Below, piece by piece: positions 1 through 10,053 of a stretch of DNA of 35,949 nucleotides. The stretch is from NCBI RefSeq assembly GCF_000427865.1, contig NZ_ATYV01000021.1, positions 1 through 35,949 of the forward strand. Reading direction: 5' to 3'. The notes beneath the pieces were generated by a model that did not search any database, was not told the DNA's origin, and worked only from the letters and a program-made list of their open reading frames with translations. A program made the position numbers and the translations under genes. Each line of letters starts with the position of its first letter. Within the stretch, counting starts at the first letter, position 1. This stretch comes from Corynebacterium sputi DSM 45148 (GTDB taxonomy: Bacteria; Actinomycetota; Actinomycetes; Mycobacteriales; Mycobacteriaceae).

Positions 1-169
1 CGCGAAGCTTCCCGGACTGTGCGCAGTCAGGGCAGGTGTTGCTCGCGGACACGGGTGTGGCGTCGATGATGGTGATGTTTCCGGCGTCGGCGGCACCGGT
101 GATCGTCAGGCCGATCTCGGCGGTCCGGCAGATGGTGTCGGCGACGAGGTTGCCAGTAGTAGGCTGCAC
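1..169 (-). CDS. ISL3-family transposase, N-terminal fragment (runs off window)
   Basis: A minus-strand frame starting with GTG at 169 stays open to the window edge for 56 codons. It begins VQPTTGNLVADTICRTAE and contains a CPDC pair followed by a basic stretch (GKLR). This resembles the N-terminal zinc-binding segment that precedes the DDE domain in ISL3-family transposases of corynebacteria; the family call is from pattern recognition only. A weak AGGA lies about 8 bases before the GTG. The catalytic domain is not in the window, so whether the element is intact cannot be judged. An alternative reading is another zinc-finger transposase family. Confidence 0.55.
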   Translation of the reverse strand, partial: MQPTTGNLVADTICRTAEIGLTITGAADAGNITIIDATPVSASNTCPDCAQSGKLR

Positions 170-233
170 AGTAGGGTCCTGGTTCGGTTGGATGGAAGCG
201 TCGTAACTCTCATCTTGTACCGGCCAGGACCCC
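1..233 (-). mobile_element. Partial insertion sequence, ISL3-like, left window edge
   Basis: This stretch holds the 5' end of a transposase gene reading leftward out of the window, plus about 64 bases of untranslated leader up to the neighbouring truncated oxidoreductase gene. The outer boundary is placed near 233, where a GGGTCCTGG end on the minus strand meets unrelated sequence; this is an inference, because the other end and its inverted repeat are outside the window. No target duplication can be tested here. Confidence 0.4.
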
Positions 234-236
234 TAT

Positions 237-1052
237 ATGTTGTGCCACCCCGAACCCCACCCCGCGGTCAACTACGCACTCCGAAACGTGAAGAGCCGGT
301 TTACTCCCGGTGATCGGGTTACTTACACCTACACCGGAAGCCCGCTCGGTGCCTACAGCACTCATTTTGTTCTTCCCGCGCGGCATCTGATTCATTTGCC
401 GGACGACATCACCTTCGAGACTGCGGCATCGTGCACGATGCGCGGACTCACCGCCGCCTATCTGCTTCGGCGTATCCATAATTGCCGTGCCGGAGACTCA
501 GTCCTCATCCATGCGGCGGCAGGCGGAGTCGGCCTTATCCTCGTGCAGTGGGCGAAGCACCTCGGTCTCACGGTCATCGGCACCGTGTCCTCGAAGGAAA
601 AGGCTGAGGCCGCACGTAGCGCCGGTGCCGACCATGTCATCTTGTACCGGCAGGAGGACACTGCGGCCCGTGTTCGGGACATAACGAACGGGGCTGGGGT
701 ACCGGTGGTGTTGGACGGAGTAGGTGCTGATACCTATCAGGCCCCTCTGGATTCACTGGCGCGCAGGGGTCTTCTCGTGTGTTTTGGCACAGCGTCAGGC
801 CCGGTTCCTGCGATTCGTGCAATGGACCTCGCGATTCGAGGTTCGCTCTTTGTGACTCGTCCTGCGCTGGCTGACTACATTGCAGATCCACAGGAGCGGG
901 ATGAACTCGCAGCTGAACTGTTTGGGCATATCGCAACCGGACGGATTTCAGTTGATGTGCAACGGACCTATCCGTTGGCCGATGCCGCCCGAGCGCACGA
1001 GGACCTGGAATCGGGCAGTTTCGTGGGAGCAGGGATCCTTATCCCGGGATAA
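237..1052 (+). pseudogene. Quinone oxidoreductase (zinc-free MDR family), 5'-truncated
   Basis: The 271-residue frame matches the NADPH:quinone oxidoreductase branch of medium-chain dehydrogenases from the end of the GroES-like domain onward. Visible are FTPGDRV (about residues 21-27), the nucleotide-binding loop AAAGGVG, and the C-terminal PLADAARAHEDLESG. Compared with the second qor in this window (22915-23883), roughly 55-60 N-terminal residues are missing, including the substrate-domain start. The first codons before NVKS have no similarity to the family and no ribosome binding site precedes the ATG at 237. The gene begins almost directly at the presumed insertion-sequence end, so insertion with loss of the 5' part is the likely cause. 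It may be untranslated, or make a short inactive protein. The last 14 bases (1039-1052) form a perfect palindrome that includes the stop codon. Confidence 0.6.
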
Positions 1053-1061
1053 CCGGGCGGC

Positions 1062-1076
1062 CCGCCGCGGGGGCGG
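1062..1076. other. Small GC-rich hairpin between truncated qor and ribC
   Basis: CCGCC at 1062-1066 pairs with GGCGG at 1072-1076 around a 5-base loop, in a very GC-rich 54-base gap. There is no T-tract. It may weakly separate qor read-through from the ribC promoter, but could be chance in such base composition. The gap is too short to hold an FMN riboswitch. Confidence 0.2.
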
Positions 1077-1101
1077 CGGACTGACTGCTGCAGCCGGCCA
1101 C

Positions 1102-1107
1102 TACGAT
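1102..1107 (+). promoter_or_regulatory. Candidate leaderless promoter -10 box of ribC
   Basis: TACGAT fits the actinobacterial TANNNT -10 consensus and ends 7 bases before the GTG at 1115, the spacing at which transcription would start on the first base of the start codon. No Shine-Dalgarno sequence is visible upstream of either possible ribC start, which agrees with a leaderless mRNA. Confidence 0.5.
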
Positions 1108-1114
1108 GGCGTAT

Positions 1115-1702
1115 GTGTTCACCGGAATCGTTGAGGAGCTGGGCCGTGTGGCGGCCGTAGAAGACCAGGGCGACGCCTCCCGCCTGAGCATCGAATGCAC
1201 CACGGCTGTCGAAGACGCAGTCCTCGGAGATTCGATCGCGGTCAACGGGGTCTGTCTCACCGTGGCAGAACTGACCGGAAACGGCTTTATCGCCGACGTG
1301 ATGCAGGAATCGCTGAACCGCTCCAGCCTCGGTTCGCTCTCTGTGGGATCCCCAGTCAATCTTGAGCGTGCGATGGCCGCCGGTGGGCGTTTCGGCGGCC
1401 ACATCGTGCAGGGCCACGTTGACGGCACCGCAGAAATCATCAGTCGTTCGCCCGCCGAGCACTGGGAGATTGTTCGGGTCTCACTGCCGGCTGACCTTGC
1501 CCGGTATGTGGTGGAGAAAGGTTCCATCACAGTTGACGGCACGTCCTTAACTGTGTCGTCCATCGGACCTGATTGGTTCGAGGTGAGCCTCATTCCCACA
1601 ACCCTCGCCGACACGGTTTTCGGGTCACTGCCGGTAGGGGCGACGGTGAATCTTGAGGTGGATGTTCTGGCCAAGTACGTCGAGAAGATGATGGATCGAT
1701 AA
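1115..1702 (+). CDS. ribC: Riboflavin synthase, alpha chain
   Basis: This enzyme converts two molecules of 6,7-dimethyl-8-ribityllumazine into riboflavin and a pyrimidine that is recycled by RibH. The 195-residue protein begins MFTGIVEE, the family's conserved start, and holds two tandem lumazine-binding barrels. The first contains VNGVCLTV; the second begins near [11 protein letters not shown] and contains VDGTSLTV. Length is normal. I chose GTG at 1115 over an in-frame ATG at 1106, because the protein start is conserved and a TANNNT box sits 7 bases before the GTG; the ATG would add Met-Ala-Tyr. The gene is followed after 4 bases by ribA and forms the head of the riboflavin operon. In related genomes ribD (deaminase/reductase) normally precedes it; here a broken qor and an insertion sequence occupy that place. 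Called ribE in some nomenclatures. Confidence 0.95.
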   Translation: MFTGIVEELGRVAAVEDQGDASRLSIECTTAVEDAVLGDSIAVNGVCLTVAELTGNGFIADVMQESLNRSSLGSLSVGSPVNLERAMAAGGRFGGHIVQGHVDGTAEIISRSPAEHWEIVRVSLPADLARYVVEKGSITVDGTSLTVSSIGPDWFEVSLIPTTLADTVFGSLPVGATVNLEVDVLAKYVEKMMDR

Positions 1703-1706
1703 CATC

Positions 1707-2966
1707 ATGGGTGTGACGAGATTCGATTCAGTGGAACGGGCGATCGCAGACATCGCCGTCGGCAAGGCCGTAGTCGTCGTTGACGATGAGGACCGTGAGA
1801 ACGAAGGTGACATCATCTTCGCTGCGGAGAAGGCGACCCCGGAGTTGGTGGCCTTTATGGTCCGTCATTCCTCCGGTTATATCTGCGCCCCTCTGACCGG
1901 CGAAGACTGCGACCGACTCGGTCTTCCGCCGATGGTGTCCCGCAATGAGGATGCACGCGGCACCGCCTATACGGTCACTGTCGATGCCAATACCGGAACT
2001 ACCGGTATCTCGGCGACCGATCGTGCCCACACGATTCAGTTGCTGGCCTCCGAAGACGCGACTGCCGCGGACTTCACCCGACCCGGGCATGTCGTCCCGC
2101 TGCGCTCGCGCAAGGGTGGTGTCCTGGTTCGTGCCGGCCATACCGAGGCCTCAGTGGACTTGGCGCGGATGGCGGGACTGCGCCCGGCTGGCGTTCTGTG
2201 TGAGGTCGTCTCTGAGGAAGACCCGACGGGCATGGCCCGCACTCCCGAGCTTCGTCGCTTCTGTGATGAGCACGGCCTCGCACTGATCTCGATCGAGCAG
2301 ATGATTGAGTACCGCCGCAGGACGGAATTCCTGGTCGAACGTGTGGTGACCACCCGCATGCCCACCGAGTACGGAGAGTTCACAGCAGTGGGCTACCGCG
2401 GACTTGTCGACGGTGTCGAGCACGTAGCACTGGTCGTCGGTGATGTCGCTGGTGATGACGCACTGGTTCGAGTCCACTCCGAGTGCCTCACCGGTGATGT
2501 CTTCGGTTCCCGTCGCTGCGACTGTGGTCAGCAGCTGCATGAGTCGATGCGAATGATTCAGGAAGCCGGGCGCGGCGTGCTGGTCTACATGCGCGGACAT
2601 GAGGGCCGAGGAATCGGACTGATGCCGAAGCTCAAGGCCTACGCCCTGCAGGACGAGGGAGCCGACACTGTCGATGCCAACCTCGCTCAAGGATTGCCCG
2701 CCGACGCCCGTGAGTACGGCACCGCTGCGCAGATTTTGCAGGACCTCGGCGTGACGTCACTGTCGCTGCTGACCAACAACCCCACCAAGAAGCTGGGGCT
2801 CGGTGGTCACGGCCTCGAGCTGACGCGCAATGTCCCGGTTCCGGTCGTGGTGAACTCGGACAACGTACGATACCTGCAGACCAAGCGGGAGCGGATGGGC
2901 CACGAATTGCCGTGGTTGGACAATTACATCAGTGACCATCCTGAAGCAGAGGAGAATCATTCATGA
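1707..2966 (+). CDS. ribA: Bifunctional DHBP synthase / GTP cyclohydrolase II
   Basis: This fusion supplies both precursors of riboflavin: 3,4-dihydroxy-2-butanone 4-phosphate from ribulose 5-phosphate, and the pyrimidine made from GTP. The N-terminal RibB domain (about residues 1-203) shows the acidic metal-binding loop [10 protein letters not shown] at 26-35 and [15 protein letters not shown] near 144-158. The C-terminal RibA domain (about 206-419) shows the zinc ligands C260, C271 and C273 ([20 protein letters not shown]), the loop HEGRGIG near 298-304, and TNNPTKK near 356-362. At 419 residues it has the normal length for the fused form. It starts 4 bases after ribC with only a weak binding site, so translational coupling is likely, and its stop overlaps the ribH start (ATGA). 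Also named ribBA. Confidence 0.97.
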   Translation: MGVTRFDSVERAIADIAVGKAVVVVDDEDRENEGDIIFAAEKATPELVAFMVRHSSGYICAPLTGEDCDRLGLPPMVSRNEDARGTAYTVTVDANTGTTGISATDRAHTIQLLASEDATAADFTRPGHVVPLRSRKGGVLVRAGHTEASVDLARMAGLRPAGVLCEVVSEEDPTGMARTPELRRFCDEHGLALISIEQMIEYRRRTEFLVERVVTTRMPTEYGEFTAVGYRGLVDGVEHVALVVGDVAGDDALVRVHSECLTGDVFGSRRCDCGQQLHESMRMIQEAGRGVLVYMRGHEGRGIGLMPKLKAYALQDEGADTVDANLAQGLPADAREYGTAAQILQDLGVTSLSLLTNNPTKKLGLGGHGLELTRNVPVPVVVNSDNVRYLQTKRERMGHELPWLDNYISDHPEAEENHS

Positions 2967-3430
2967 GCGGAGCAGGACTGCCGGACATTGAGATGCCGGA
3001 CGCACGCGGACTGAGCGTTGCCGTCGTCACCGCGCACTGGAACACCGAGATCACCGGCCTGCTGCAGGAGCGCGCGCTGGCCGCAGCCGCCGAAGCTGGG
3101 GCAGAGGCAACCGCTCACGTAGTGGTCGGCGCCCTGGAGATCCCCGTGGTCGTGCAGGAGCTCGCTAAGCATCACGACGCCGTCGTGGCGCTTGGCTGCG
3201 TCATCCGAGGCGGCACCCCGCACTTCGAGTACGTCTGTGACTCGGTGACGGAAGGTCTGACCCGAATCTCCCTCGATTCGGGAACCCCGGTGGGCAACGG
3301 TATCCTGACCTGCAACACCCAGGAGCAGGCAGAAGCCCGCTCCGGAGCCCCCGGTTCAACCGAGGACAAGGGTAGGGAAGCGATGATCGCAGCCCTCCAC
3401 ACCGCCGTCTTGCTGAAGGAACTGAGATGA
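2963..3430 (+). CDS. ribH: 6,7-dimethyl-8-ribityllumazine synthase
   Basis: RibH condenses the RibB product with the pyrimidine from the RibA/RibD branch to make lumazine, the substrate of riboflavin synthase; family members assemble into pentamers or 60-subunit shells. The 155-residue protein shows the conserved TAHWNTEIT near 25-33, GALEIP near 54-59, [18 protein letters not shown] (about 75-92, with the general-base histidine in the PHFEYV segment) and the C-terminal [16 protein letters not shown]. The start overlaps the ribA stop by 4 bases and the stop overlaps the next gene by 4 bases, so ribA, ribH and the PH-domain gene are probably translated in a coupled series. Confidence 0.97.
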   Translation: MSGAGLPDIEMPDARGLSVAVVTAHWNTEITGLLQERALAAAAEAGAEATAHVVVGALEIPVVVQELAKHHDAVVALGCVIRGGTPHFEYVCDSVTEGLTRISLDSGTPVGNGILTCNTQEQAEARSGAPGSTEDKGREAMIAALHTAVLLKELR

Positions 3431-3930
3431 CGACTTCTACGCCGCACGACCGCTTCGACAATGACCTCCTCCGGGACTCCCTCGGTGGAGACTGGGAGTT
3501 GGTGGTCAAGTCGAAGTCGCTGCGTAACCTCGCATGGATCTGCGTCGGCCTGATCATGGCCCTGCACATCTTCATGGGTGTTGTCGTCGACATGGGCGAT
3601 TACACCGGCGCCGCCATCACCACCCTCGATAAGTTTGCCTTCCCCCTCATCGGAATGGTGTTCTGTGTCGCTCCGCTGCAACTGTTGCGTACTCGGGTTC
3701 GCGTGAACTCCCGCGGCGTGGAGATCTGCAACTTCCTCGCCCCGCACTTCTATCTGTGGGACGACATCCACGGACTGAGCTTCCCGGAGAAGGCCCGTCA
3801 CGCACGTCTGGAGCTCCCGGACTTCGAGTTCGTCCCGATGTGGGCGATGCAGAAGAAGGACGGCAAAGCGGTTGTTAAGGCCGTACGTCGCTTCCGGGAA
3901 CTCGAAGAGCGTTACATGCCGGAGGAGTAG
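3427..3930 (+). CDS. Small membrane PH-domain protein (bacterial PH-like)
   Basis: This 167-residue protein has no known reaction. It has a short charged N-terminus, two hydrophobic segments at about residues 33-55 and 68-86, and then a cytosolic-looking beta-rich segment starting [16 protein letters not shown] with WDDIHGLSF, typical of the bacterial Pleckstrin-homology-like domains found in actinobacteria. The tail is charged. Its start overlaps ribH (ATGA) and it is followed after 3 bases by uvrC, a position that, from memory, is also conserved in other corynebacteria and mycobacteria. Tight coupling suggests co-expression with riboflavin synthesis and UvrC, but gives no mechanistic link. 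A function in membrane stress or lipid binding would be a guess. Confidence 0.85.
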   Translation: MTTSTPHDRFDNDLLRDSLGGDWELVVKSKSLRNLAWICVGLIMALHIFMGVVVDMGDYTGAAITTLDKFAFPLIGMVFCVAPLQLLRTRVRVNSRGVEICNFLAPHFYLWDDIHGLSFPEKARHARLELPDFEFVPMWAMQKKDGKAVVKAVRRFRELEERYMPEE

Positions 3931-3933
3931 ACG

Positions 3934-5919
3934 GTGGCTGACCCCGCTCAATACCGTCCCGCCCCCGGCACCATCCCTACGGAGCCGGGGGTGTACACGT
4001 TCCGGGATGCCTCCGAACGTGTTTTGTACGTCGGTAAGGCAAAAAATCTTCGCGCCCGCTTGTCCAACTACTTCCAGGACGTGGCAGGTCTGCACCCGCG
4101 GACCCGACAGATGGTCCAGGCTGCCTCTCGAGTGACGTGGACTGTCGTCCGGACCGAGGTCGAAGCACTCCAGCTCGAGTACACGTGGATCAAGCGCTTC
4201 AACCCGCGGTATAACGTCATGTACCGCGACGATAAGTCGTATCCGATGCTCGCGGTCAGCGTCGGGGAGCAGTACCCACGTTTGTTCGTCTACCGCGGTC
4301 CTCGGCGCAAGGGCGTCCGGTATTTCGGTCCGTACACACAGGTGTGGGCAATTCGCGAGACTCTCGACTTATTGACCCGTGTCTTTCCGGCGCGGACCTG
4401 TACTAAGGGAGTTTTCAACCGCCAGCGGCAGCTCGAACGTCCGTGTTTACTCGGTTACATCGATAAGTGCGCAGCTCCATGTGTGGGGCGAGTCTCGGCA
4501 GATGAGCACAGGGACATCGTCGATGGGTTTGTGTCTTTCATGTCCGGGCGGACCCAAGCCGTCGTGAAGCGGATTGAAGCTGAAATGACTGAGGCCGCAG
4601 AGGATCTCGACTTCGAGAAGGCGGCGCGCCTGCGCGACGACCTCGAAGCGATCCGCACCGTCATGGAGAAGCAATCGGTGGTCCTTGGCGACGGTACGGA
4701 CGCGGATTTTATCGCGTTCGCCACCGACGAACTCGAAGCAGCCGTGCAGGTATTCCACGTCCGCGCCGGCCGTATTACCGGTCAGCGCGGCTGGGTTGTT
4801 GAGAAATCCGGCGATGCCGAAACCGGACCGCTGGAGGAAGGTGTGCAAGATCCGGCATTGCCGCAGTTGCTCACCGACTTCCTCACCCAGTTCTATGGGG
4901 ATGCAGCAGACCAGACGCTTGTCGACGGCCCATCCGCCGTTCCGCGCGAGATTCTCGTTCCGGCGATGCCGGTCGATGGAGCAGTCTCGGAGTACCTGCA
5001 GAAGCTCCGCGGATCCCGCGTGGAAATCCGAGTTCCGCAGCGTGGAGAGAAGCGCGATCTCTTGGACACCGTGGCACGTAACGCCAAGGAGGCGCTGACG
5101 CAGCACAAGCTCAAGCGCACCGGGGACCTCACTGCGAGGTCGCAAGCACTAGAGCAGCTTCGCGACGCCCTGTTTATGGACGAAGCGCCTCTCCGTATTG
5201 AGTGCACCGATATTTCCCACACGATGGGTACGGATGTCTCCGCATCACTCGTGGTGTTCGAGGACGGCCTGCCGAAGAAGTCTGACTACCGCAGGTATCG
5301 GATTCGAGAGGCTGCAGGCGACGGTCACTCAGATGATGTTGCCTCGATCGCGGAGGTCGTTCGACGGCGATTCAAGCGCCACGTCGAGGACCGCTTGGCG
5401 GTGCCCGAGAGTGATGATGACACCTCGTTCGAGGAGGAAGAGTCGACTGGAGGTGGATCCGCGAAGTTTGCCTATCCGCCGCAGTTGTTCATCGTCGATG
5501 GCGGTGCGCCTCAGGTTGCAGCGGCACAGGCGGTGCTCGACGAATTAGGCGTCGACGACGTCACACTCGTAGGTCTGGCAAAGCGGCTGGAGGAGATCTG
5601 GGTGCCAGGTGATGAGGACCCGGTGATTCTGCCACGCAATAGTGAGGCGATGTTCCTGATGCAGCGCATCAGAGATGAGGCACACCGATTCGCCATCTCC
5701 TTCCACCGTCAGCAACGCGGCAAGAAAATGCGTGCATCGGTGCTCGACGGTGTGCCGGGGCTAGGCCCGAAGCGTCGGACGGACCTGGTGAAGCATTTCG
5801 GCTCAGTCCAGAAGCTCAAGGGCGCGTCCGTCGCTGAGATTGAGGCCGTTAAGGGTATCGGTCCCGCGCTGGCAGAGACAGTGCACCGGACCCTGCACGA
5901 ACCGTCGTCTGAGAAGTAA
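3934..5919 (+). CDS. uvrC: Excinuclease ABC subunit C
   Basis: UvrC makes the two incisions on either side of a DNA lesion marked by UvrA2B in nucleotide excision repair. The N-terminal GIY-YIG nuclease, which cuts 3', is seen as EPGVYTF (G19-V20-Y21) and [13 protein letters not shown] (Y32-V33-G34). A UVR domain that contacts UvrB lies at about 206-240 ([18 protein letters not shown]). The C-terminal RNase H-like nuclease, which cuts 5', shows [11 protein letters not shown] and [15 protein letters not shown]. Two helix-hairpin-helix motifs follow near the end ([24 protein letters not shown]). An acidic low-complexity insert ([11 protein letters not shown]) interrupts the nuclease domain before LFIVDGG. 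The start is GTG at 3934, just after a GGAGGAG binding site that lies inside the previous gene's end. Its 661 residues are normal for the family. Confidence 0.97.
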   Translation: MADPAQYRPAPGTIPTEPGVYTFRDASERVLYVGKAKNLRARLSNYFQDVAGLHPRTRQMVQAASRVTWTVVRTEVEALQLEYTWIKRFNPRYNVMYRDDKSYPMLAVSVGEQYPRLFVYRGPRRKGVRYFGPYTQVWAIRETLDLLTRVFPARTCTKGVFNRQRQLERPCLLGYIDKCAAPCVGRVSADEHRDIVDGFVSFMSGRTQAVVKRIEAEMTEAAEDLDFEKAARLRDDLEAIRTVMEKQSVVLGDGTDADFIAFATDELEAAVQVFHVRAGRITGQRGWVVEKSGDAETGPLEEGVQDPALPQLLTDFLTQFYGDAADQTLVDGPSAVPREILVPAMPVDGAVSEYLQKLRGSRVEIRVPQRGEKRDLLDTVARNAKEALTQHKLKRTGDLTARSQALEQLRDALFMDEAPLRIECTDISHTMGTDVSASLVVFEDGLPKKSDYRRYRIREAAGDGHSDDVASIAEVVRRRFKRHVEDRLAVPESDDDTSFEEEESTGGGSAKFAYPPQLFIVDGGAPQVAAAQAVLDELGVDDVTLVGLAKRLEEIWVPGDEDPVILPRNSEAMFLMQRIRDEAHRFAISFHRQQRGKKMRASVLDGVPGLGPKRRTDLVKHFGSVQKLKGASVAEIEAVKGIGPALAETVHRTLHEPSSEK

Positions 5920-5929
5920 GGTTTGGATT

Positions 5930-6826
5930 ATGAACGAGCACTCCAGGCAGAATCGCGCCAACCCTGACATGTCGTTGGTGCTCATTACCGGTATTTCAGG
6001 GTCGGGCCGCAATACCGCGGCGTCGGTCTTGGAGGAAATGGGCTGGTACGTCGCCGATAATCTCCCGCCGGAACTCATTGTTCGGATGGTGGAGCTCTCC
6101 TTCGGCGGCGAGTCACCAGTGGAGCGTCTGGCGATAGTCACTGACGTTCGCTCCCGTGCGTTCGCCGGTTCTCTGGAAGAAGTGCTGGATCGACTCCGCG
6201 CCACCGGCCGTAGCCCGCTCGTGGTGTTCCTTGATGCAGAAGACGACACCATCATTGCTAGGTACGACGCGGTGCGCCGCAGCCACCCGCTCCAGGACGG
6301 CGAGACGCTGTCCGCGGGAATTGACCGCGAACGCAGGATGCTCTCGGGTATCCGGGCATCAGCCGATGTCGTGGTGGACACCACCACCATGAGCATCCAC
6401 GATCTTCGCCGAGACCTCGAGCAGCGCTTTTCTGATCCGACCTCGCAGAATCAGCGGGTGACGATCCAGTCCTTCGGGTTCAAGCACGGCGCACCCCGTG
6501 ATGCCGACCTGCTTGTCGACGTCCGGTTCCTGCCCAACCCGTACTGGGACCCGAAACTGCGCCCGTACCGCGGAATCGATAAGCCAGTGTCAGATTTTGT
6601 GCTCGAGCAGGAGGACGCTCAGCGATTCCTCGACTTGGTCGAGCAGATGGCCCAGACCGTGTTGCCCGGTTACCGGCGGGAAGGCAAAAACTACATGACA
6701 CTCGCAGTGGGATGTACCGGCGGACACCACCGATCAGTCGCAGTGGCAGAGGCCCTTGCCGTACGCCTCGGAGAGATGCCCGGTGTTGACGTACACACCG
6801 CCCACCGGGACATCGAAAAGGACTAG
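5930..6826 (+). CDS. rapZ: RapZ-family nucleotide-binding regulator
   Basis: This 298-residue protein is the YvcJ/RapZ P-loop ATPase/GTPase. In E. coli RapZ binds small RNAs and directs RNase E to control glucosamine-6-phosphate synthase; its role in actinobacteria is not established. Seen here: a Walker A loop GISGSGRNTA at about 21-30, a Walker-B-like VVFLDAEDD, RRSHPLQ, and the C-terminal domain with CTGGHHRSVAVAE. The frame is open further upstream to 5840, but that would lie inside uvrC; ATG at 5930, 10 bases after the uvrC stop and behind AAGTAAGG, is the better start. It forms the conserved trio rapZ-yvcK-whiA found in many Gram-positive bacteria. Confidence 0.95.
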   Translation: MNEHSRQNRANPDMSLVLITGISGSGRNTAASVLEEMGWYVADNLPPELIVRMVELSFGGESPVERLAIVTDVRSRAFAGSLEEVLDRLRATGRSPLVVFLDAEDDTIIARYDAVRRSHPLQDGETLSAGIDRERRMLSGIRASADVVVDTTTMSIHDLRRDLEQRFSDPTSQNQRVTIQSFGFKHGAPRDADLLVDVRFLPNPYWDPKLRPYRGIDKPVSDFVLEQEDAQRFLDLVEQMAQTVLPGYRREGKNYMTLAVGCTGGHHRSVAVAEALAVRLGEMPGVDVHTAHRDIEKD

Positions 6827-6836
6827 CTGAACCAAC

Positions 6837-7793
6837 ATGACTTCGATAACTTGCCTCGGTGGAGGCCACGGTCTTTTCGCGACCCTTCGCGCCGCCAACT
6901 CATTCGCAGACCAGGTCACCGCAGTGGTCACGGTGGCTGACGACGGCGGATCCTCCGGACGTATCCGGAGGGAATTGGGACAGATTCCCCCTGGCGACCT
7001 CCGAATGGCACTAGCGGCATTGTTGACCCCCGATGACCGGGGGCAGATGCTGGAGGAAGTTCTCCAGCACAGATTCGGGGGAACCGGCGCACTGGCTGGA
7101 CACGCACTGGGCAATCTCCTGATCGCTGGCCTGAACTCCGTCCTCGGTGACGATGTTGCAGCTTTGGATGAAGCGGCGCGAATGTGCGGAATCCAGGGCA
7201 GGGTTCTGCCGATGTCCCCGCAGCCCCTCGACATCGAGGCTGAAGTGGTGGGGCTCGACGACGATGCTCGAGTCGTCCGCCCAGTTCGTGGGCAGGTCGC
7301 TGTGGCAACGACTCCGGGCCAGGTCCGCCGGATCCGACTCATCCCTGAGCATCCGCCTGCTACCCCTGAGGCGATCGAATCCATCCGCTCCGCCGACATG
7401 GTCACCATGGGCCCAGGTTCATGGTTCACCTCTGTGCTCCCCCACCTGCAGGTCCCTGATCTTGCCGCGGCGATCAAGGCGACTGATGCACACAAGGTGT
7501 TGGTCTTGAACCTGGTGTCAGAGCCGGGGGAAACTGCAGGGTTCTCGGCTGAGCGGCACATTCACATGTTTGCTCAACATGCGCCGGAGATGACGGTGGA
7601 TACCGTGCTCGTCGACGAATCGATGGTCCAGGGGAAGACCGAACGTCGATTCTTGGAAAGAGCCGCTGCCGGATTGAAAGCGAACGTTGTCTACACCGAT
7701 GTGCAGGGAGACTCCACGGGACGGCACAGTCATGAAAAGCTTGGGGCGGCTTTGCAGACTGTGATCCAGCCCGAGGCCCCGGGGCTCGACTGA
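6837..7793 (+). CDS. yvcK: YvcK/CuvA-family gluconeogenesis and cell-wall factor
   Basis: YvcK proteins bind UDP-sugars and are needed for normal cell shape and growth on gluconeogenic carbon sources in Bacillus and mycobacteria (CuvA). The 318-residue protein shows the glycine-rich loop CLGGGHGLFATLRA at about 6-19, then TVADDGGSSGRIRREL and PPGDLRMALAAL, and LVLNLVSEPGETAGFSAERH near residue 230. These are the diagnostic motifs of the 2-phospho-L-lactate transferase-like fold. It starts 10 bases after the rapZ stop with no strong binding site. A hairpin at 7824-7858 separates it from whiA. Confidence 0.94.
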   Translation: MTSITCLGGGHGLFATLRAANSFADQVTAVVTVADDGGSSGRIRRELGQIPPGDLRMALAALLTPDDRGQMLEEVLQHRFGGTGALAGHALGNLLIAGLNSVLGDDVAALDEAARMCGIQGRVLPMSPQPLDIEAEVVGLDDDARVVRPVRGQVAVATTPGQVRRIRLIPEHPPATPEAIESIRSADMVTMGPGSWFTSVLPHLQVPDLAAAIKATDAHKVLVLNLVSEPGETAGFSAERHIHMFAQHAPEMTVDTVLVDESMVQGKTERRFLERAAAGLKANVVYTDVQGDSTGRHSHEKLGAALQTVIQPEAPGLD

Positions 7794-7823
7794 TACACCC
7801 GCAGGTACCTCCGGGGGTTGCCT

Positions 7824-7858
7824 GGCACTGCCCGGCGGTAGAGTTCCGGGGCGGTGCC
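7824..7858 (+). terminator. Hairpin between yvcK and whiA
   Basis: GGCACTGCCCGG (7824-7835) pairs with CCGGGGCGGTGCC (7846-7858) with one wobble and one bulge, loop 10 bases, followed by CTTTGG. The tail is too short for a strong intrinsic terminator. It may partly end transcription of the ribC-yvcK run before whiA. Confidence 0.4.
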
Positions 7859-7926
7859 CTTTGGTCATTGGCCTTGAGTCGGCACCAACAGTCTGAGCTA
7901 CCGCAGCAGAGGAAAGGTTGTGTTCA

Positions 7927-8895
7927 GTGGCGTTGACATCGGACGTGAAAGACGAGCTCGCCCGAGTTGAGGTGTCTCAGGAGAGCGCCCGGCAGGCAGA
8001 AATAACGTCTCTGCTGCGTTTTTGTGGAGCCTTGCATTTGGTGGGCGGCCGTATTGTGGTCGAAGCCGAAGTTAGCTCTGGCGCAATTGCCCGTCGGGCT
8101 CGAACCCTCCTCACTGAGCTTTATGGCGTAACGCCTGAACTGAGCGTGCTGCAGCCGTCCGGATTGCGCCGTTCTGCACGGTATGTGTTGCGCATCGTCG
8201 ACGGGGGAGAAGCGCTCGCGCGGCGCACGGGACTGATCAACCGAAACGGACGACCGGTACGTGGGTTACCCACTCAAGTGGTGAACGGTTCCGTTGTCGA
8301 TGCGGAGGCCGCGTGGAGGGGAGCTTTCCTCGCCCATGGAACTCTCACTGAGCCCGGACGTTCAGCGTCTCTTGAGGTCAGCTGCCCATGTCCGGAAGTT
8401 GCACTGGCTTTGGTGGGGTGTGCGCGACGCCTCGGACTGTCGGCAAAAAGCCGCGAAACTAAGTCTGGCGACCGGGTCGTGCTTCGCGATTCGGAAGCAA
8501 TCGGGGCTTTACTCACCCGAATGGGGGCACAACACACCCGCCTTCGATGGGAAGAACAGCGGATGCGGAGGGAAGTTCGGAATACCGCAAACCGACTAAC
8601 GAACTTCGACGACGCCAATCTTCGCCGCTCCGTCGACGCCGCCACCCGGGCGGCTTCTAGGGTCGAGCGAGCCTTGGAGATCCTGGGAGAGGACGTACCA
8701 GAACACCTGGTCACGGCAGGTCGGCTCCGGGTCGAGAACACACAGGCTTCGTTGGAGGAGCTCGGACAGCTTGCGGTGCCGCCGATGACAAAGGATGCGG
8801 TGGCAGGTAGAATCCGACGCCTCCTCTCGATGGCGGACCGCCGTGCCAAGGAACTTGGCATCGCTGACACCAGCTCTGGCGCCGCGCAGGGTTAG
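7927..8895 (+). CDS. whiA: WhiA DNA-binding protein
   Basis: WhiA is a transcription factor needed for sporulation septation in Streptomyces and affecting division and chromosome segregation in other Gram-positives. The 322-residue protein has an N-terminal LAGLIDADG-like fold ([20 protein letters not shown] in the second half, catalytic acids not kept) and a C-terminal helix-turn-helix region ([11 protein letters not shown] and [14 protein letters not shown]). I chose GTG at 7927 ([11 protein letters not shown], the family's usual start) because GAGGAAAGG at 7909-7917 lies at proper spacing; an in-frame TTG at 7918 is an alternative. It follows rapZ-yvcK as in most Gram-positives and precedes gapA. 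Confidence 0.96.
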   Translation: MALTSDVKDELARVEVSQESARQAEITSLLRFCGALHLVGGRIVVEAEVSSGAIARRARTLLTELYGVTPELSVLQPSGLRRSARYVLRIVDGGEALARRTGLINRNGRPVRGLPTQVVNGSVVDAEAAWRGAFLAHGTLTEPGRSASLEVSCPCPEVALALVGCARRLGLSAKSRETKSGDRVVLRDSEAIGALLTRMGAQHTRLRWEEQRMRREVRNTANRLTNFDDANLRRSVDAATRAASRVERALEILGEDVPEHLVTAGRLRVENTQASLEELGQLAVPPMTKDAVAGRIRRLLSMADRRAKELGIADTSSGAAQG

Positions 8896-8906
8896 GGCTC
8901 CGCGCG

Positions 8907-8912
8907 TACGAT
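8907..8912 (+). promoter_or_regulatory. Candidate -10 box of gapA
   Basis: TACGAT fits TANNNT and lies 36 bases before the gapA GTG in the 53-base gap after whiA. No good -35 is seen, which is common for corynebacterial promoters. A leader of about 30 bases with AGGAGA at 8938-8943 would result. Confidence 0.35.
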
Positions 8913-8939
8913 TAACGGTGTACTCCATAACCGGACTAG

Positions 8940-9956
<1,017 letters not shown>

Positions 9957-9969
9957 AGTAGACAGAGCA

Positions 9970-10008
9970 ATGGGCCGGGTTTCGCGCATGAGCGTGGGCC
10001 CGGCCCAT
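9970..10008 (+). terminator. Intercistronic hairpin between gapA and pgk
   Basis: ATGGGCCGGG (9970-9979) and CCCGGCCCAT (9999-10008) are perfect inverted repeats around a 19-base loop, which has its own small CGC/GCG pairing. No T-tract follows, so it is more likely a partial terminator or an mRNA-stabilising/processing structure that lets gapA be expressed above pgk. Confidence 0.55.
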
Positions 10009-10053
10009 CCGCGCATTTGAAGAACTTCTCCCTGAGATAAGGAAATCAATCAC

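Noticed and set aside
211..651. Repeated string CATCTTGTACCGG near 211 and 640
   Set aside because: The second copy lies in ordinary qor codons (VILYRQ). A 13-base match without symmetry or flanking similarity is probably chance and not an IS target repeat.
1039..1052. Perfect 14-base palindrome TTATCCCGGGATAA at the end of truncated qor
   Set aside because: It lies in the last codons and stop, has no T-tract and no promoter next to it; too little to call an operator or terminator.
1053..1114. Possible FMN riboswitch before the riboflavin operon
   Set aside because: The gap is only about 60 bases and shows none of the conserved RFN element segments; a leaderless ribC promoter explains it better.
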